DNA of 46,044 nt from Prevotella sp. (GTDB lineage: Bacteria > Bacteroidota > Bacteroidia > Bacteroidales > Bacteroidaceae). Position numbers and translations under genes: made by a program. Position 1 is the stretch's first letter. Each line of letters begins with the position of its first letter. The notes under the pieces are model-generated. The model ran no database searches. It was given only the letters and a program-made list of their open reading frames with translations, and was not told the origin of the DNA. This document shows positions 8,802 through 17,404 of the stretch, one piece after another. The stretch spans positions 1 to 46,044 of the forward strand of contig JAFLSG010000015.1 in NCBI GenBank assembly GCA_022511065.1, given 5' to 3'.

Positions 8802-9120
8802 GCAGCAGAAGCGTCAGCGGATTCACCTGAAGGTCTGCCATCGGCATCGTTACAAGCCACACCTCAAGGTTTGTTGTCACGGAGGTGAGCAGTGCTTGGA
8901 GCATGGACTTCAATGCCCCGACACCATCGAATACGAAGAAAAGCACGATGCCCGTCGCGATGCAGAACCAAGTCCACAATCTCGACAACTGATGCGCCCT
9001 GCTCGTATCAACCGGCAGGCTTTGCATCACTCGCTCCGTGAATCCGTCGTCAGCCACACTCAGTGCAGCCTCCTGCAAGAAGCGACCTATCAATATGTCG
9101 TCTTTATCGGTCATATCCAT
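8737..9120 (-). CDS. DUF5056-like membrane protein, possible anti-sigma partner
   Basis: The 127-residue protein has an N-terminal soluble stretch (DDILIGRFLQEAALSVADDGFTERVM), here abbreviated to its start and end by motif: it resembles the short helical region of small anti-sigma factors. Two membrane segments follow (about 48-66 and 98-118). It matches the DUF5056 proteins encoded beside ECF sigma genes in Bacteroidales. Its ATG at 9120 overlaps the last 17 nt of the sigma gene, indicating coupled translation. A role in holding or tuning the sigma factor is inferred from this position only. Its 3' end overlaps the convergent lipoprotein gene. Confidence 0.75.
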   Translation of the reverse strand: MDMTDKDDILIGRFLQEAALSVADDGFTERVMQSLPVDTSRAHQLSRLWTWFCIATGIVLFFVFDGVGALKSMLQALLTSVTTNLEVWLVTMPMADLQVNPLTLLLLMAFVGVYLPYQIARRLSAIQ

Positions 9121-9643
9121 TTCGTTTTAAGTAGTCAGCCAGTCTGTCCTTCCCCCGCTTCAAGTGCGACTTCACGGTGTTCTCCGCCATACCCGTCAAT
9201 CGGGCAATCTGCTCTATCGGATAGCCGTCGATGAGCTGGAGGGTGATACATACGCGCTCATCTTCCTTCAGCAAGGCGAGGGCGCGGTAGATGTCCATCT
9301 TCAGGTTCGGGTCGGCTGACGGAGTGGGGTGCCCCGTGACGGCAGACGACTCGATGTCTGTCATCGGATGCCTGCTCCTGAGATAGTCGAGATACACGTT
9401 GTAAGCAATGCGCATCAGCCACGGCGAGAAGCCCGACATCCCGCGGAAGCAAGATATCCTTGTGTATGCCTTGATGAAGGTTTCTTGGGCAAGGTCGTCG
9501 CTCAGCTGCTCATCCCCGAGGGTCTGGGTCAGGAAGAACCTCCTGACAGGCGACTGGTATTTCCGCACAAGCTGGTCAAAGGCCTTCTTGTTGCGGAATA
9601 CCGCCACCTGCGCCACGAGAGATATGTCGCTGAGCTCCGCCAT
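9104..9643 (-). CDS. ECF-type RNA polymerase sigma-70 factor
   Basis: The 179-residue protein has the two regions of an ECF sigma factor. Region 2 (about 20-90) contains DDLAQETFIKAYTRI and FSPWLMRIAYNVYLDYLRS; region 4 (about 115-170) has a helix-turn-helix around PIEQIARLTGMAENTVKSHLKR. It directs RNA polymerase to a dedicated set of promoters. It sits between a PspC-domain gene (4 nt upstream) and the overlapping DUF5056 gene, so the cluster is probably one operon in which membrane proteins control the sigma factor. No FecR-type anti-sigma or TonB receptor is nearby, so it is not the usual polysaccharide-uptake ECF sigma. Confidence 0.93.
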   Translation of the reverse strand: MAELSDISLVAQVAVFRNKKAFDQLVRKYQSPVRRFFLTQTLGDEQLSDDLAQETFIKAYTRISCFRGMSGFSPWLMRIAYNVYLDYLRSRHPMTDIESSAVTGHPTPSADPNLKMDIYRALALLKEDERVCITLQLIDGYPIEQIARLTGMAENTVKSHLKRGKDRLADYLKRNGYDR

Positions 9644-9647
9644 GCCA

Positions 9648-9836
9648 TCAATAGTGCTTCTGCGGCATCACAATCCACAGCACGATGTAGAACAGCAGTC
9701 CACAGAATGCCGTGAAGATGGTAAGGAACGCATACGCGATGCGCACCAACGTGGGATCGAAGTCAAAATACTCTGCAAGACCGGCACATACGCCGGCAAT
9801 AATGCGGTTGTCTGACCGCTCAAGTTTCTTACTCAT
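9648..9836 (-). CDS. PspC-domain membrane protein
   Basis: The 62-residue protein consists of a single PspC domain: the conserved NRIIAGVCAGLAEYFDFDP motif followed by a hydrophobic helix and a short C-terminal tail. PspC proteins sense membrane stress in the phage-shock response. In Bacteroidales short forms like this one are often encoded beside ECF sigma factors. It lies 12 nt after the DUF6249 gene and 4 nt before the sigma gene. Confidence 0.93.
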   Translation of the reverse strand: MSKKLERSDNRIIAGVCAGLAEYFDFDPTLVRIAYAFLTIFTAFCGLLFYIVLWIVMPQKHY

Positions 9837-9848
9837 AATCTTGTATGT

Positions 9849-10625
9849 TTATAAAGGTTCGTTGTGATTATAATTGCCATTCTTATTCTCCTCATCAGCC
9901 TTGTTATCACGATAACCAGGCTGGTTATTGCCGTAAGCGGCATTGTCATTCAGCAGGTCATTCTTTTTCGATGTCTTGCTGACAAACACTTTTCCGAGAC
10001 CGATGCAGGTCACGAGGGCACCGATGCCGATGCCAACGCTGACACCGAGGTAAACAAAGAATATCATCAATCCGATGCCGAGGAATGTCTGCCTGATGCC
10101 CGTCGCATAATCCTCGTTTGCGCCCGATGCATTGCTCGCATTTGCCTCCGCCTTCGCTTGCTTCGCCTTCTTCTGCCCCGCTATCAGACCATCAGGGATG
10201 GGCTGCCCATGCTCCACCGCTGCCTGCGCCAGCTTATAGCGCTCGCGGCGGTTCTTGTTGATGAAATAGAATATGGTGATGAGAATGAGAATCGGAGACA
10301 GCAGGAAGACGATGACCAAGACAAAGATGGCGAACACCATCCCTGCGAGCGCTATGCCTTCATTCCCATCGAACATCCTATCAAACATATCTGCGTCAGA
10401 GTCGGAGAATGCGTCGCGGATATAAGCCTTGTGGTCTTCGTCAGCAGCCTCGTTCATGGTCGTAGTGGATGCCGTGTCCGAATAAGCCTCCACGGTCTCG
10501 GGCGCAGCGGTGGAATCTACCTGCACCGCCGCCGTCTGCGGGCGGTGGCGATGCTTCTGTGATGCCGCGCCGGCACTCATTCCGAGGGCGAGCAGCATCG
10601 TGATGACAATCAAACTTTTCTTCAT
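9849..10625 (-). CDS. DUF6249-like exported membrane protein
   Basis: The start at 10625 (MKKSLIVITM) gives a 258-residue protein with a signal peptide, preceded by a purine-rich AGAAAGAG site. After a Thr/Ala-rich, acidic region it has a strongly hydrophobic segment (about 90-120), a short basic loop (NKNRRERYKLAQ), a second hydrophobic pair (about 180-215) and an Asn-rich hydrophilic tail. This matches DUF6249 proteins found next to PspC/sigma genes in Prevotella and Bacteroides. Function is unknown. It is the first gene of the four-gene minus-strand cluster. Confidence 0.75.
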   Translation of the reverse strand: MKKSLIVITMLLALGMSAGAASQKHRHRPQTAAVQVDSTAAPETVEAYSDTASTTTMNEAADEDHKAYIRDAFSDSDADMFDRMFDGNEGIALAGMVFAIFVLVIVFLLSPILILITIFYFINKNRRERYKLAQAAVEHGQPIPDGLIAGQKKAKQAKAEANASNASGANEDYATGIRQTFLGIGLMIFFVYLGVSVGIGIGALVTCIGLGKVFVSKTSKKNDLLNDNAAYGNNQPGYRDNKADEENKNGNYNHNEPL

Positions 10626-10685
10626 ATCTCTTTCTGTTTTGAAATCTCTTACACTTATATGACGTAACAAAGCGGTAATAAGTTG

Positions 10686-10693
10686 CAAAGTTA
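10686..10693 (-). promoter_or_regulatory. -7 box for the DUF6249-PspC-sigma-DUF5056 cluster
   Basis: On the minus strand the bases read TAACTTTG, matching TAnnTTTG, 61 nt before the DUF6249 start. The only nearby TTG has a 14-nt spacing, shorter than usual, which might reflect control by an alternative sigma or an activator. Confidence 0.4.
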
Positions 10694-10702
10694 GTGGATT
10701 TT

Positions 10703-10735
10703 TTGTGCAATTTCTGCAGATTTTTCTTAATTTTG
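10703..10735 (+). promoter_or_regulatory. Bacteroidetes promoter for the methyltransferase-thyA-folA unit
   Basis: TTG at 10703-10705 and TAATTTTG at 10728-10735 are 22 nt apart. The ATG of the methyltransferase begins at 10745, only 9 nt after the -7 box, so the transcript would be leaderless or nearly so. Confidence 0.6.
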
Positions 10736-10744
10736 CAGACAATT

Positions 10745-12073
10745 ATGCAATTACCGGAGGATTTCATACGGCAGACACGCAAGGTAATGGGCGATGAGCG
10801 TTTCGAGCGTTATATCGCCTCATTCGGGGATGAGCCGCCCGTGAGCATCCGCATCAATCCGCTGAAAGCCTCCACCGAAGGCGAGCGCGTGCCGTGGTGC
10901 AAAGAGGGATATTATCTCCCCGCGCGCCCAAACTTCACTTTCGACCCCTTGCTCCACGCCGGCTGCTACTACGTGCAGGAAGCGGCATCAATGTTCGTCT
11001 CTCACGTGCTTTCGCATATTCTCGACACGCTCAGCCCACCCGTTGAGCCGATAGCGATGCTCGACCTTTGTGCTGCACCGGGGGGTAAATCCACGGCGGT
11101 ACGCAGTATATTGCCCGCGGGGAGTCTCTTGGTGAGCAACGAACCGATGCGCCAACGGGCGCAGATTCTCTTGGAGAACATGGAGAAGTGGGGGGCGCCG
11201 GATTGCATCGTGACCAATGCTTATCCAAAGGATTTCAGGCGCAGCGGTACGATGTTCGACATCATCCTCTGCGATGTGCCTTGTTCGGGCGAGGGCATGT
11301 TCCGCAAAGACCCGGCTACCATCGGCGAATGGAGTCTGCAGAACGTGGGGAAATGCTGGCGGTTGCAGCGCGAGATTGTCAGCGATGCGTGGGCGTGTCT
11401 GCGCCCTGGTGGGTGGCTCATCTACTCCACCTGCACGCTGAACACGCTGGAGAATGAGGAGAACGTGAAGCATTTCAAGGAGGCGCTTGGAGCGGAGGTG
11501 ATTCCTGTGCCTGTCGCAAGCGAATGGAACATCACGGGTTCGCTATTGGAGGGATTCGATGCGCCCGTCTATCGGTTCATCCCGGGCATCAGCCGGGGCG
11601 AGGGCTTGTTTATGGCGTTGCTCCGCAAGCCCGCAGATGCACCTTTATTATATAGCGACACGAGCGGCAATCGCGGGATGAATATCGGCAACGCCAAGCC
11701 AAGCATCGAGAGGCTTCGCAAGACTATCACCGCAAAGATTCACACCCTGTGGGACGGTAATGCCCCGCAACCCGTCAGCAAGGGAAAAGACAAGATTCCC
11801 GTTCATGCACAGGCACTCTATACGGGTGCACAGGGCGAACAATATCCCAAGGTGGAGATTACTTACACGCAGGCAATAAGTTACTTGCGGCGCGAGGCAA
11901 TCATACTCCCCCCCGAAACGCCACGCGGCTTTATCATCGTGACCTTCCGCGGCGTTCCCCTCGGATTCGTGAAGAACATCGGCAACCGCGCCAACAACCA
12001 CTATCCCGAAATGTGGAAAATCAAGACCACACATATACCTGACGAATATGAAGCAATACTTAGACATCCTTAA
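10745..12073 (+). CDS. rRNA (cytosine-C5)-methyltransferase, NOL1/NOP2/Sun family (RsmF-like)
   Basis: The 442-residue enzyme transfers a methyl group from S-adenosylmethionine to C5 of cytosine in rRNA. Visible motifs are the SAM-binding [23 protein letters not shown] (motif IV cysteine) and [15 protein letters not shown] (motif VI with the nucleophilic cysteine). The C-terminal region, with [20 protein letters not shown], is the RsmF-type RNA-binding extension. The start MQLPEDF is used because it follows the promoter and matches the family start; an upstream extension to 10694 would overlap the promoter. The 3' end overlaps thyA by 26 bp, implying co-translation. Confidence 0.93.
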   Translation: MQLPEDFIRQTRKVMGDERFERYIASFGDEPPVSIRINPLKASTEGERVPWCKEGYYLPARPNFTFDPLLHAGCYYVQEAASMFVSHVLSHILDTLSPPVEPIAMLDLCAAPGGKSTAVRSILPAGSLLVSNEPMRQRAQILLENMEKWGAPDCIVTNAYPKDFRRSGTMFDIILCDVPCSGEGMFRKDPATIGEWSLQNVGKCWRLQREIVSDAWACLRPGGWLIYSTCTLNTLENEENVKHFKEALGAEVIPVPVASEWNITGSLLEGFDAPVYRFIPGISRGEGLFMALLRKPADAPLLYSDTSGNRGMNIGNAKPSIERLRKTITAKIHTLWDGNAPQPVSKGKDKIPVHAQALYTGAQGEQYPKVEITYTQAISYLRREAIILPPETPRGFIIVTFRGVPLGFVKNIGNRANNHYPEMWKIKTTHIPDEYEAILRHP

Positions 12074-12842
12074 CCGCATCCTGACGGAAGGCACTGAAAA
12101 GGGCGACCGCACGGGTACTGGCACAATCAGTATCTTCGGAACGCAGTCGCGTTATAACCTTGATGACGGCTTCCCCCTGCTGACCACAAAAAAACTCCAC
12201 CTGAAGAGCATCATCCACGAATTGCTCTGGTTTCTGAAAGGTGACACCAACGTGCGCTATTTACAGGAAAACGGCGTGCGCATCTGGAATGAGTGGGCGG
12301 ATGAAGACGGTGAGTTAGGGCCTGTTTATGGGCATCAATGGCGTGCGTGGCCCGACTATGACGGGGGGGTGATTGACCAGATACAATATGTAATCGACCA
12401 ACTCAAGACCAACCCGAACTCGCGGCGCATGATTGTGTCGGCGTGGAACGTGGCAGAGGTAAACAAGATGGCGTTGCCACCATGCCACACCATCTTCCAG
12501 TTCTATGTAGCCAATGACCGTCTCTCCTTGCAACTCTATCAGCGCTCGGCAGATACTTTCCTCGGTGTGCCGTTCAACATTGCGAGTTACGCCTTGCTGT
12601 TGCAGATGATGGCGCAGGTGACAGGCTTCAAGGCAGGTGATTTCATTCACACCACGGGCGACACGCATCTCTATCTGAACCATCTCGAACAGGCAAAACT
12701 TCAACTGACGCGCGAACCGCGCCCATTGCCCACAATGAATATCAATCCCGATGTAAAGAGCATCTTCGATTTCCATTATGAGGACTTCGAACTGACGGGC
12801 TACGACCCGCATCCACACATCAAAGCAGACGTAAGCGTATGA
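12048..12842 (+). CDS. thyA: Thymidylate synthase
   Basis: The 264-residue protein has the exact length of E. coli ThyA. It makes dTMP from dUMP with methylene-tetrahydrofolate. The catalytic cysteine is in [12 protein letters not shown]. Also conserved are [11 protein letters not shown] near the N-terminus, the [19 protein letters not shown] segment (dUMP and folate contacts) and GDTHLYLNH. Its start lies inside the end of the methyltransferase gene and its stop overlaps the folA start (ATGA at 12839-12842), so the three genes are translationally linked. Confidence 0.98.
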   Translation: MKQYLDILNRILTEGTEKGDRTGTGTISIFGTQSRYNLDDGFPLLTTKKLHLKSIIHELLWFLKGDTNVRYLQENGVRIWNEWADEDGELGPVYGHQWRAWPDYDGGVIDQIQYVIDQLKTNPNSRRMIVSAWNVAEVNKMALPPCHTIFQFYVANDRLSLQLYQRSADTFLGVPFNIASYALLLQMMAQVTGFKAGDFIHTTGDTHLYLNHLEQAKLQLTREPRPLPTMNINPDVKSIFDFHYEDFELTGYDPHPHIKADVSV

Positions 12843-13321
12843 TTAGCATCATTGCCGCCGTAGCGAAAAACCGCGCCATCGGCTATCAGAACAAACTTAT
12901 CTATTGGTTGCCCAACGACTTGAAGCGCTTCAAGGCACTCACCACGGGGCATACGATTATTATGGGGCGCAACACATTCCTTTCCCTTCCGAAGGGTGCG
13001 CTTCCTAACCGCCGCAACATTGTGCTCAGTCGTTCGCAAAAGGATTTCCCCGGTTGCGAGACCTTTGCCTCACTCGACGAGGCCCTGTCGCATTGCAATA
13101 CGGAGGAAGACATCTATATCATCGGTGGTGCAAGTGTCTATGAGCAGGCCCTTCCATTAGCCGACCGTCTTTGCCTCACGGAGATAGATGACACGCCCAC
13201 CGAGGCTGACACATTCTTTCCGCCCTACGATGACTGGCGCGTGGAGACAAAGGAAAGGCACGACGCCGATGAACGCCATGCCTTCAGTTATGCCTTTACG
13301 GATTACGTGAGGGGGAAATAA
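12839..13321 (+). CDS. folA: Dihydrofolate reductase
   Basis: The 160-residue enzyme regenerates tetrahydrofolate from the dihydrofolate produced by ThyA, using NADPH. The family motifs are present: [11 protein letters not shown], the catalytic aspartate in [18 protein letters not shown] and the NADPH-binding [12 protein letters not shown]. The start overlaps the thyA stop by 4 nt, the classic thyA-folA pairing. It ends 9 nt before the convergent SGNH gene, and no clear terminator is seen between them. Confidence 0.97.
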   Translation: MISIIAAVAKNRAIGYQNKLIYWLPNDLKRFKALTTGHTIIMGRNTFLSLPKGALPNRRNIVLSRSQKDFPGCETFASLDEALSHCNTEEDIYIIGGASVYEQALPLADRLCLTEIDDTPTEADTFFPPYDDWRVETKERHDADERHAFSYAFTDYVRGK

Positions 13322-13330
13322 GGGATTGAA

Positions 13331-14188
13331 TCAAGGGAGAGCGGGAGCATTAAAGACCGGCAGCGTAAGCAACTGATACATTAGCGTCTGCGCCATACGC
13401 CGATGCCCATCATCATTGGGATGCAATCGGTCTGTCTCCGCACTCTTGAAGAATTGAGCATACTCATCCATCAACGGGTAAAGTCCGCAAAGGGCATTCA
13501 AGTCAATCACGGGAACAGCCCAAAGACTCCCCGCCTCTTTTACCGACTGCACATAAGCGTCCAGATATTCACCACATTGATTGGTAAAGTCCTCACGCGG
13601 TTGCCAGTTGGTATCGTTGGCATAGAATTCTGCGCGGTGGATGGGCGTAAGCAGCACGATTTGCTTCGTCGGATAGCGACGCTTCACATAGTCAAGGGCG
13701 CGGTTTATCCGTCCCCGATAGGTAGAGTCCGCCATCGACGGATAGCGGTGCCGCCTATCCACAGGATGTTTCTGCTCATGGATGCCCGCCACCACCTTCT
13801 CAGGTCGCTCAGTGAACCATTCGCCGATGGGCACACCCGAATTATAATCGTTTGTCCCGATGAAGATGAGAATCGCATCCACATTGTCACCATGCTCCTC
13901 AGACAACTTATCCGTCTGGCGAGGAATATCATTCCACTGCCTTCCACTCACGCCATACACATACGGCTCTATCTGAAGCCAGTCCTGCAAGAATCCCCAA
14001 TACTTCTTCTTCGAACCATTGTTGCGTGGGTCGGTTATCGAATCCCCGAAATAAGCCACCCGCTTTCCCTGCCACGGATGTTGGAACACCAACGGCGATG
14101 AAGTTGCGCCTTTCTTCCCCTGCCCTGCCGCGGGATTCAGCAGAAGCGTCGCCAAGCAAAACAATGTCAGTAGTCTTTTCATGCTCAT
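13331..14188 (-). CDS. Exported SGNH/GDSL-family hydrolase
   Basis: The start MSMKRLL at 14188 is preferred because GGAG lies just upstream; ATGs at 14206 and 14182 are possible. The roughly 285-residue protein has a signal peptide ending near NPAAGQ. The SGNH blocks are present: GDSIT (nucleophilic serine), the glycine in GVSGRQW, GTND (asparagine) and DRLHPNDDGH (catalytic Asp and His). Such enzymes are lipases or carbohydrate deacetylases; exported Bacteroidetes forms often remove acetyl groups from polysaccharides. The substrate cannot be inferred here. It has its own promoter in the gap upstream. Confidence 0.9.
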   Translation of the reverse strand: MSMKRLLTLFCLATLLLNPAAGQGKKGATSSPLVFQHPWQGKRVAYFGDSITDPRNNGSKKKYWGFLQDWLQIEPYVYGVSGRQWNDIPRQTDKLSEEHGDNVDAILIFIGTNDYNSGVPIGEWFTERPEKVVAGIHEQKHPVDRRHRYPSMADSTYRGRINRALDYVKRRYPTKQIVLLTPIHRAEFYANDTNWQPREDFTNQCGEYLDAYVQSVKEAGSLWAVPVIDLNALCGLYPLMDEYAQFFKSAETDRLHPNDDGHRRMAQTLMYQLLTLPVFNAPALP

Positions 14189-14225
14189 ATCAATATCTCC
14201 ATTCATTCTGTTTTAGTTTCATCTG

Positions 14226-14259
14226 CAAATATAGATATAGTTTCACAGATTCTTGCCAA
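14226..14259 (-). promoter_or_regulatory. Bacteroidetes promoter for the SGNH hydrolase
   Basis: On the minus strand TTG (14259-14257) and TATATTTG (14233-14226) are separated by 23 nt. An 8-bp perfect inverted repeat ATTCTTGC/GCAAGAAT (14259-14266 and 14284-14291) abuts the -33 element and could be an operator. Confidence 0.5.
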
Positions 14260-14291
14260 TTCTTGCAAGTTTTTGCAAAATTAGCAAGAAT

Positions 14292-14861
14292 TTGCTTGTT
14301 TTTCGGACAATACAGTCACCTAAATTCGTCAAGAAAACTTGCCAAAATTTAACACTTGGTGAAACGATGAAATAGATGCGGTTCGACGAGTTTTGAAACT
14401 GTGCTCGACAGAATCTGAGAAAAAGCTCCATAAAATCAAGGTTTGAGTTTAATTTTTTAGACTTTCGTGTTATATTTTTCCAAAAAGCAACACGGAATTT
14501 ACTAAAAAGTAACACGGAATTTGATAAAAAGTAACACGAAAATTAATAAAATGAAGCCTAAAATTCGACACAATTTGGCACAAAATCGAGGCTATTTTGC
14601 CGAAAATTGAAGAAAATTACGCTGGAAAATCACCGAAAAACCGCCTTTTTATGGGGTTTTTAGAGGCCAAAATCTGTAATAATTTTACAAGATATTGATA
14701 ATCAATGTGTTGTAATTGCACAAAATTCACGTATTTCTGCCCGTCAATTGATTTGGTGAGAAATACGCGATTCTACAGAGGTGATTTGTCTTGATTTTTG
14801 GAAAAATTTAACTTTTCACGAAGCATTTTTGCAGCTTCCCAGTATGCAATCTTGGCAGCGA
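14292..14861. other. AT-rich gap without a gene
   Basis: No convincing gene is seen in this stretch, which is much richer in A and T than its flanks. It holds the 22-bp repeat array at 14460-14547 and a perfect 9-bp inverted repeat, CGTATTTCT/AGAAATACG, at 14730-14738 and 14759-14767. It separates two minus-strand genes and lies beyond the promoter of the SGNH gene. A small RNA cannot be excluded, but no promoter and terminator pair marks one. Confidence 0.6.
14460..14547. repeat. 22-bp repeat array: one inverted and three direct copies
   Basis: Three direct units start at 14482, 14504 and 14526, exactly 22 bp apart, with the core AAAAAGTAACACGGAATTT (first unit has C for T, third has AAAATT at the end). 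The unit before them, 14460-14481, carries the same core in inverted orientation (CTTTCGTGTTATATTTTT). The following 22 bases may be a decayed further copy. The units abut without unique spacers. Confidence 0.9.
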
Positions 14862-14904
14862 CAAAAAACAAATTGGGGCGATAGCCCAACCGAGCTATCG
14901 CCCC
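14862..14904 (-). terminator. Rho-independent terminator of the S9 peptidase unit
   Basis: A perfect 11-bp stem, GGGGCGATAGC (14875-14885) with GCTATCGCCCC (14894-14904), has an 8-nt loop. On the minus strand it is followed by AATTTGTTTTTTG. It begins 9 nt after the peptidase stop. Confidence 0.9.
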
Positions 14905-14912
14905 ACAAGCCT

Positions 14913-17351
14913 TTACAGGTTCTTCTTGGGATAAAGGGCATCCCACCATGCGGGATCATCCTTCAGCCATTTCTGGAACCAAGCCATCTGAGTGGCGAGC
15001 CACTTCTCACGCTTACCATAGTTGAGGATATGGTGGTTCTCACCCTCCACCTCGACGAGCGCCACCTCACGGCCGAGGAGCTTCAGGGCGGTGAACATCT
15101 GAAGGCTCTCGATGAGAGGCACGTTGGTGTCAGCATTGCCGTGCAGAAGGAGCAGCGGCGTGTGAATCTTGTCAGCATTGAAGAGCGGCGACTGATCCAC
15201 ATAGAGTTCGCGGTGACTCCACGGATAGCTGTTTGCCATAGACACCTCGCTATAGTTGTAACCCCAGTAGCCCTCACCCCAGTAACTGGTGTGGTTGGCA
15301 ATACCGGCGTGGGAGATGGCAGCAGCGAAGATGTCGGTCTGCGTCTGGAGATACTGCGTCATGAAACCGCCGTAGGAAGCACCCATACAGCCGATTTTCG
15401 AGGCGTCAATGAAAGGATGCTCCTCGCAGAGCTTCTTCGTGCCCTCAATGATGTCCTCGGCAGGGCCGCGACCCGCAGTATTCACGTGGCGCGATGCCCA
15501 CTCCTGACCGAAGCCCGTGGCACCGCTGGGCTGCAGGATATAAGCCACGTAGCCGAGCGAGTTCCAGTATTGCGGGGCATAGGGCGACTCGAAGTAGCGC
15601 GTCGTGGGTGAGCAGCCACCATAATAATACACGAGGAGCGGGTATTTCTTCGAGGCATCAAAGTCCTTGGGCAGGTAGAGACGACCATAGACCGTGTCAC
15701 CGCGGGAGTTGGTGAAGTTCCAGTCCTCGCAAGTGCCCACCTCCGCCTCGCCGAGTGCCTCGCGCCCGTCGAAGAACTGCCGCTGCTTCTTGGTCTTCAC
15801 ATCGAGCACATAAGCCGATGCCGGCTCTAACGTCTTGTAGGTCACATAGGCAATCCGGGATGCGCATGAAGCCACGTCCATGCGATAGACATTGTCGCCG
15901 ACGGCAGGCAGTTTTGTAATCTTGCCCGTCTCGGGATTGAGCGTGAAGAGATTTTTGTAGTCGCGGTCTTCCGCCGTGAAATACACCTGTCCGTCAGCCC
16001 ATGACCAAGTCACGGCATCCACGGAGGGGTCGAAATCCTTCGTGAGCGGTTTAATCTGCTTCGAGGCGATGTCATAGAGGAACAACTCGCCCTCCGTCAT
16101 GTTCGGCGTAACCTCCGCCGGCAACTGGCAACCGATGCGATTAAATGCCTCGGGCGTGCCGTTAAACAGAATCTTGGAACCGTCGGGCGAGAAAGAGCCG
16201 GCACCGATGAATCCCTCGCAGGTGAACAGCGTATCCATCTGGAGCGTCTGCGCATCCATGATGAACACATCCATCACCTCGGTGGGACGACGGGAGAGGC
16301 GCGAATAAGACGAGCCTACGAGCAGCTTGCGGCCATCGAGGGAGATATCTGCAAGGAACTCGCCCTTCGTGCCAAACGTGATGCGACGGCTCACACCCGT
16401 GGCAATGTCATACTTGCAGAGATAGCCACGCTCACGCCAACCGGGCTGACGGTCGTCCATCTCCACCACCTCGAACACATCCTTATCCTCCTTCGGGCCT
16501 TCCTCAGTGGCATGAATAATCAGGTAGTCCTCCGTGGGGGCTACGGTGTATCTGCCCTTGGGAATATCGTAGGCAAACAAGGTGCGGTCGCCCGTGGCGG
16601 GGCTGACCTTATACAGCACGCGCCTGCCGTCTTGCGACTCCTCCACGAGGTAAGCCGCACTCTTGGGCAACCAACGCACGTTCCCCGCAGGCTGCGAAAC
16701 CAAGCGACCGCTCTTCACCTCGCGCAGTTCATAGTTCCAATGGGACTTACCACCCCGCTCCGTCGTCTGGAAAGCAACCGCCACATACGCCCCGTCGGGA
16801 GAGAGCGACAGGCTGCGCACACGCTTGCCATCGGTCAGGTCATGCACCATATAGGGGTGACGACTGTCAAGCGTATAGGCCACGGCATGCGGCGCGTCGA
16901 TGGTTACACAGATGGAATCGGTGTCTTTCGGCTCTGTCAGGAACTTGATGGCAAGCGTGTGATGCTCCGGCGCAAGCGCAAGTTTATCGGATGCCTCCTG
17001 TCCATCAATGTAGAGTTTGTAGTTCTTGGGGCCTTTTACGGAAAGCGTTCCCTTCAGGTAGCTGCTGTTATTTATATAAAAGGTGAGCAGTCCCACGCTC
17101 TTGCCTTCCGCCAATGAAGGCAGCACCTGACCGCTAAACGTGCCCGTGACAGGCGAGGTCAAGGCGATGGCATCGAGCAATGACTTGGGGTCGAACTTCT
17201 TCCCCTTTACATCCACCGTGTCAAGCGATACGGGCGCGGACACGGCATAAGGTCCCGAAAGATTAAACTGCTTAATCTCGGTCTTGGTCTGCGCATGGGC
17301 GGCATAGACGCCGAACATTGCGCAGAAGATACAAATAAGTTTTTTCATCAT
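14913..17351 (-). CDS. Secreted S9-family peptidase (dipeptidyl/prolyl oligopeptidase type)
   Basis: The 812-residue exported serine peptidase has a signal peptide ending near AAHAQ. A beta-propeller region occupies about residues 150-520 and an alpha/beta-hydrolase domain about 540-800. The catalytic serine is S659 in GASYGGF, the aspartate is D741 in HGNADTNVP and the histidine is H773 or H774 in ENHHIL. The family cleaves dipeptides or tripeptides, often after proline, in the periplasm or at the surface, which suits a peptide-using anaerobe. The two ATGs at 17351 and 17348 cannot be told apart. It lies 53 nt after rsgA with no promoter seen between, so it is probably the last gene of a frr-rsgA-peptidase transcript. 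Confidence 0.92.
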   Translation of the reverse strand: MMKKLICIFCAMFGVYAAHAQTKTEIKQFNLSGPYAVSAPVSLDTVDVKGKKFDPKSLLDAIALTSPVTGTFSGQVLPSLAEGKSVGLLTFYINNSSYLKGTLSVKGPKNYKLYIDGQEASDKLALAPEHHTLAIKFLTEPKDTDSICVTIDAPHAVAYTLDSRHPYMVHDLTDGKRVRSLSLSPDGAYVAVAFQTTERGGKSHWNYELREVKSGRLVSQPAGNVRWLPKSAAYLVEESQDGRRVLYKVSPATGDRTLFAYDIPKGRYTVAPTEDYLIIHATEEGPKEDKDVFEVVEMDDRQPGWRERGYLCKYDIATGVSRRITFGTKGEFLADISLDGRKLLVGSSYSRLSRRPTEVMDVFIMDAQTLQMDTLFTCEGFIGAGSFSPDGSKILFNGTPEAFNRIGCQLPAEVTPNMTEGELFLYDIASKQIKPLTKDFDPSVDAVTWSWADGQVYFTAEDRDYKNLFTLNPETGKITKLPAVGDNVYRMDVASCASRIAYVTYKTLEPASAYVLDVKTKKQRQFFDGREALGEAEVGTCEDWNFTNSRGDTVYGRLYLPKDFDASKKYPLLVYYYGGCSPTTRYFESPYAPQYWNSLGYVAYILQPSGATGFGQEWASRHVNTAGRGPAEDIIEGTKKLCEEHPFIDASKIGCMGASYGGFMTQYLQTQTDIFAAAISHAGIANHTSYWGEGYWGYNYSEVSMANSYPWSHRELYVDQSPLFNADKIHTPLLLLHGNADTNVPLIESLQMFTALKLLGREVALVEVEGENHHILNYGKREKWLATQMAWFQKWLKDDPAWWDALYPKKNL

Positions 17352-17404
17352 TATTCTGGTGTTTTTGATTAATAAGTTTCTTCGTCTAATTTTGTCTGAT
17401 TCCG

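Noticed and set aside
13403..14101. Open frame of 232 codons on the plus strand opposite the SGNH hydrolase
   Set aside because: The minus frame carries all SGNH catalytic blocks; the plus frame is its shadow.
14570..14592. Sigma-54 site at TTTGGCACAAAAT in the AT-rich gap
   Set aside because: TGGCAC is present, but no TTGC follows at the required five-base spacing.
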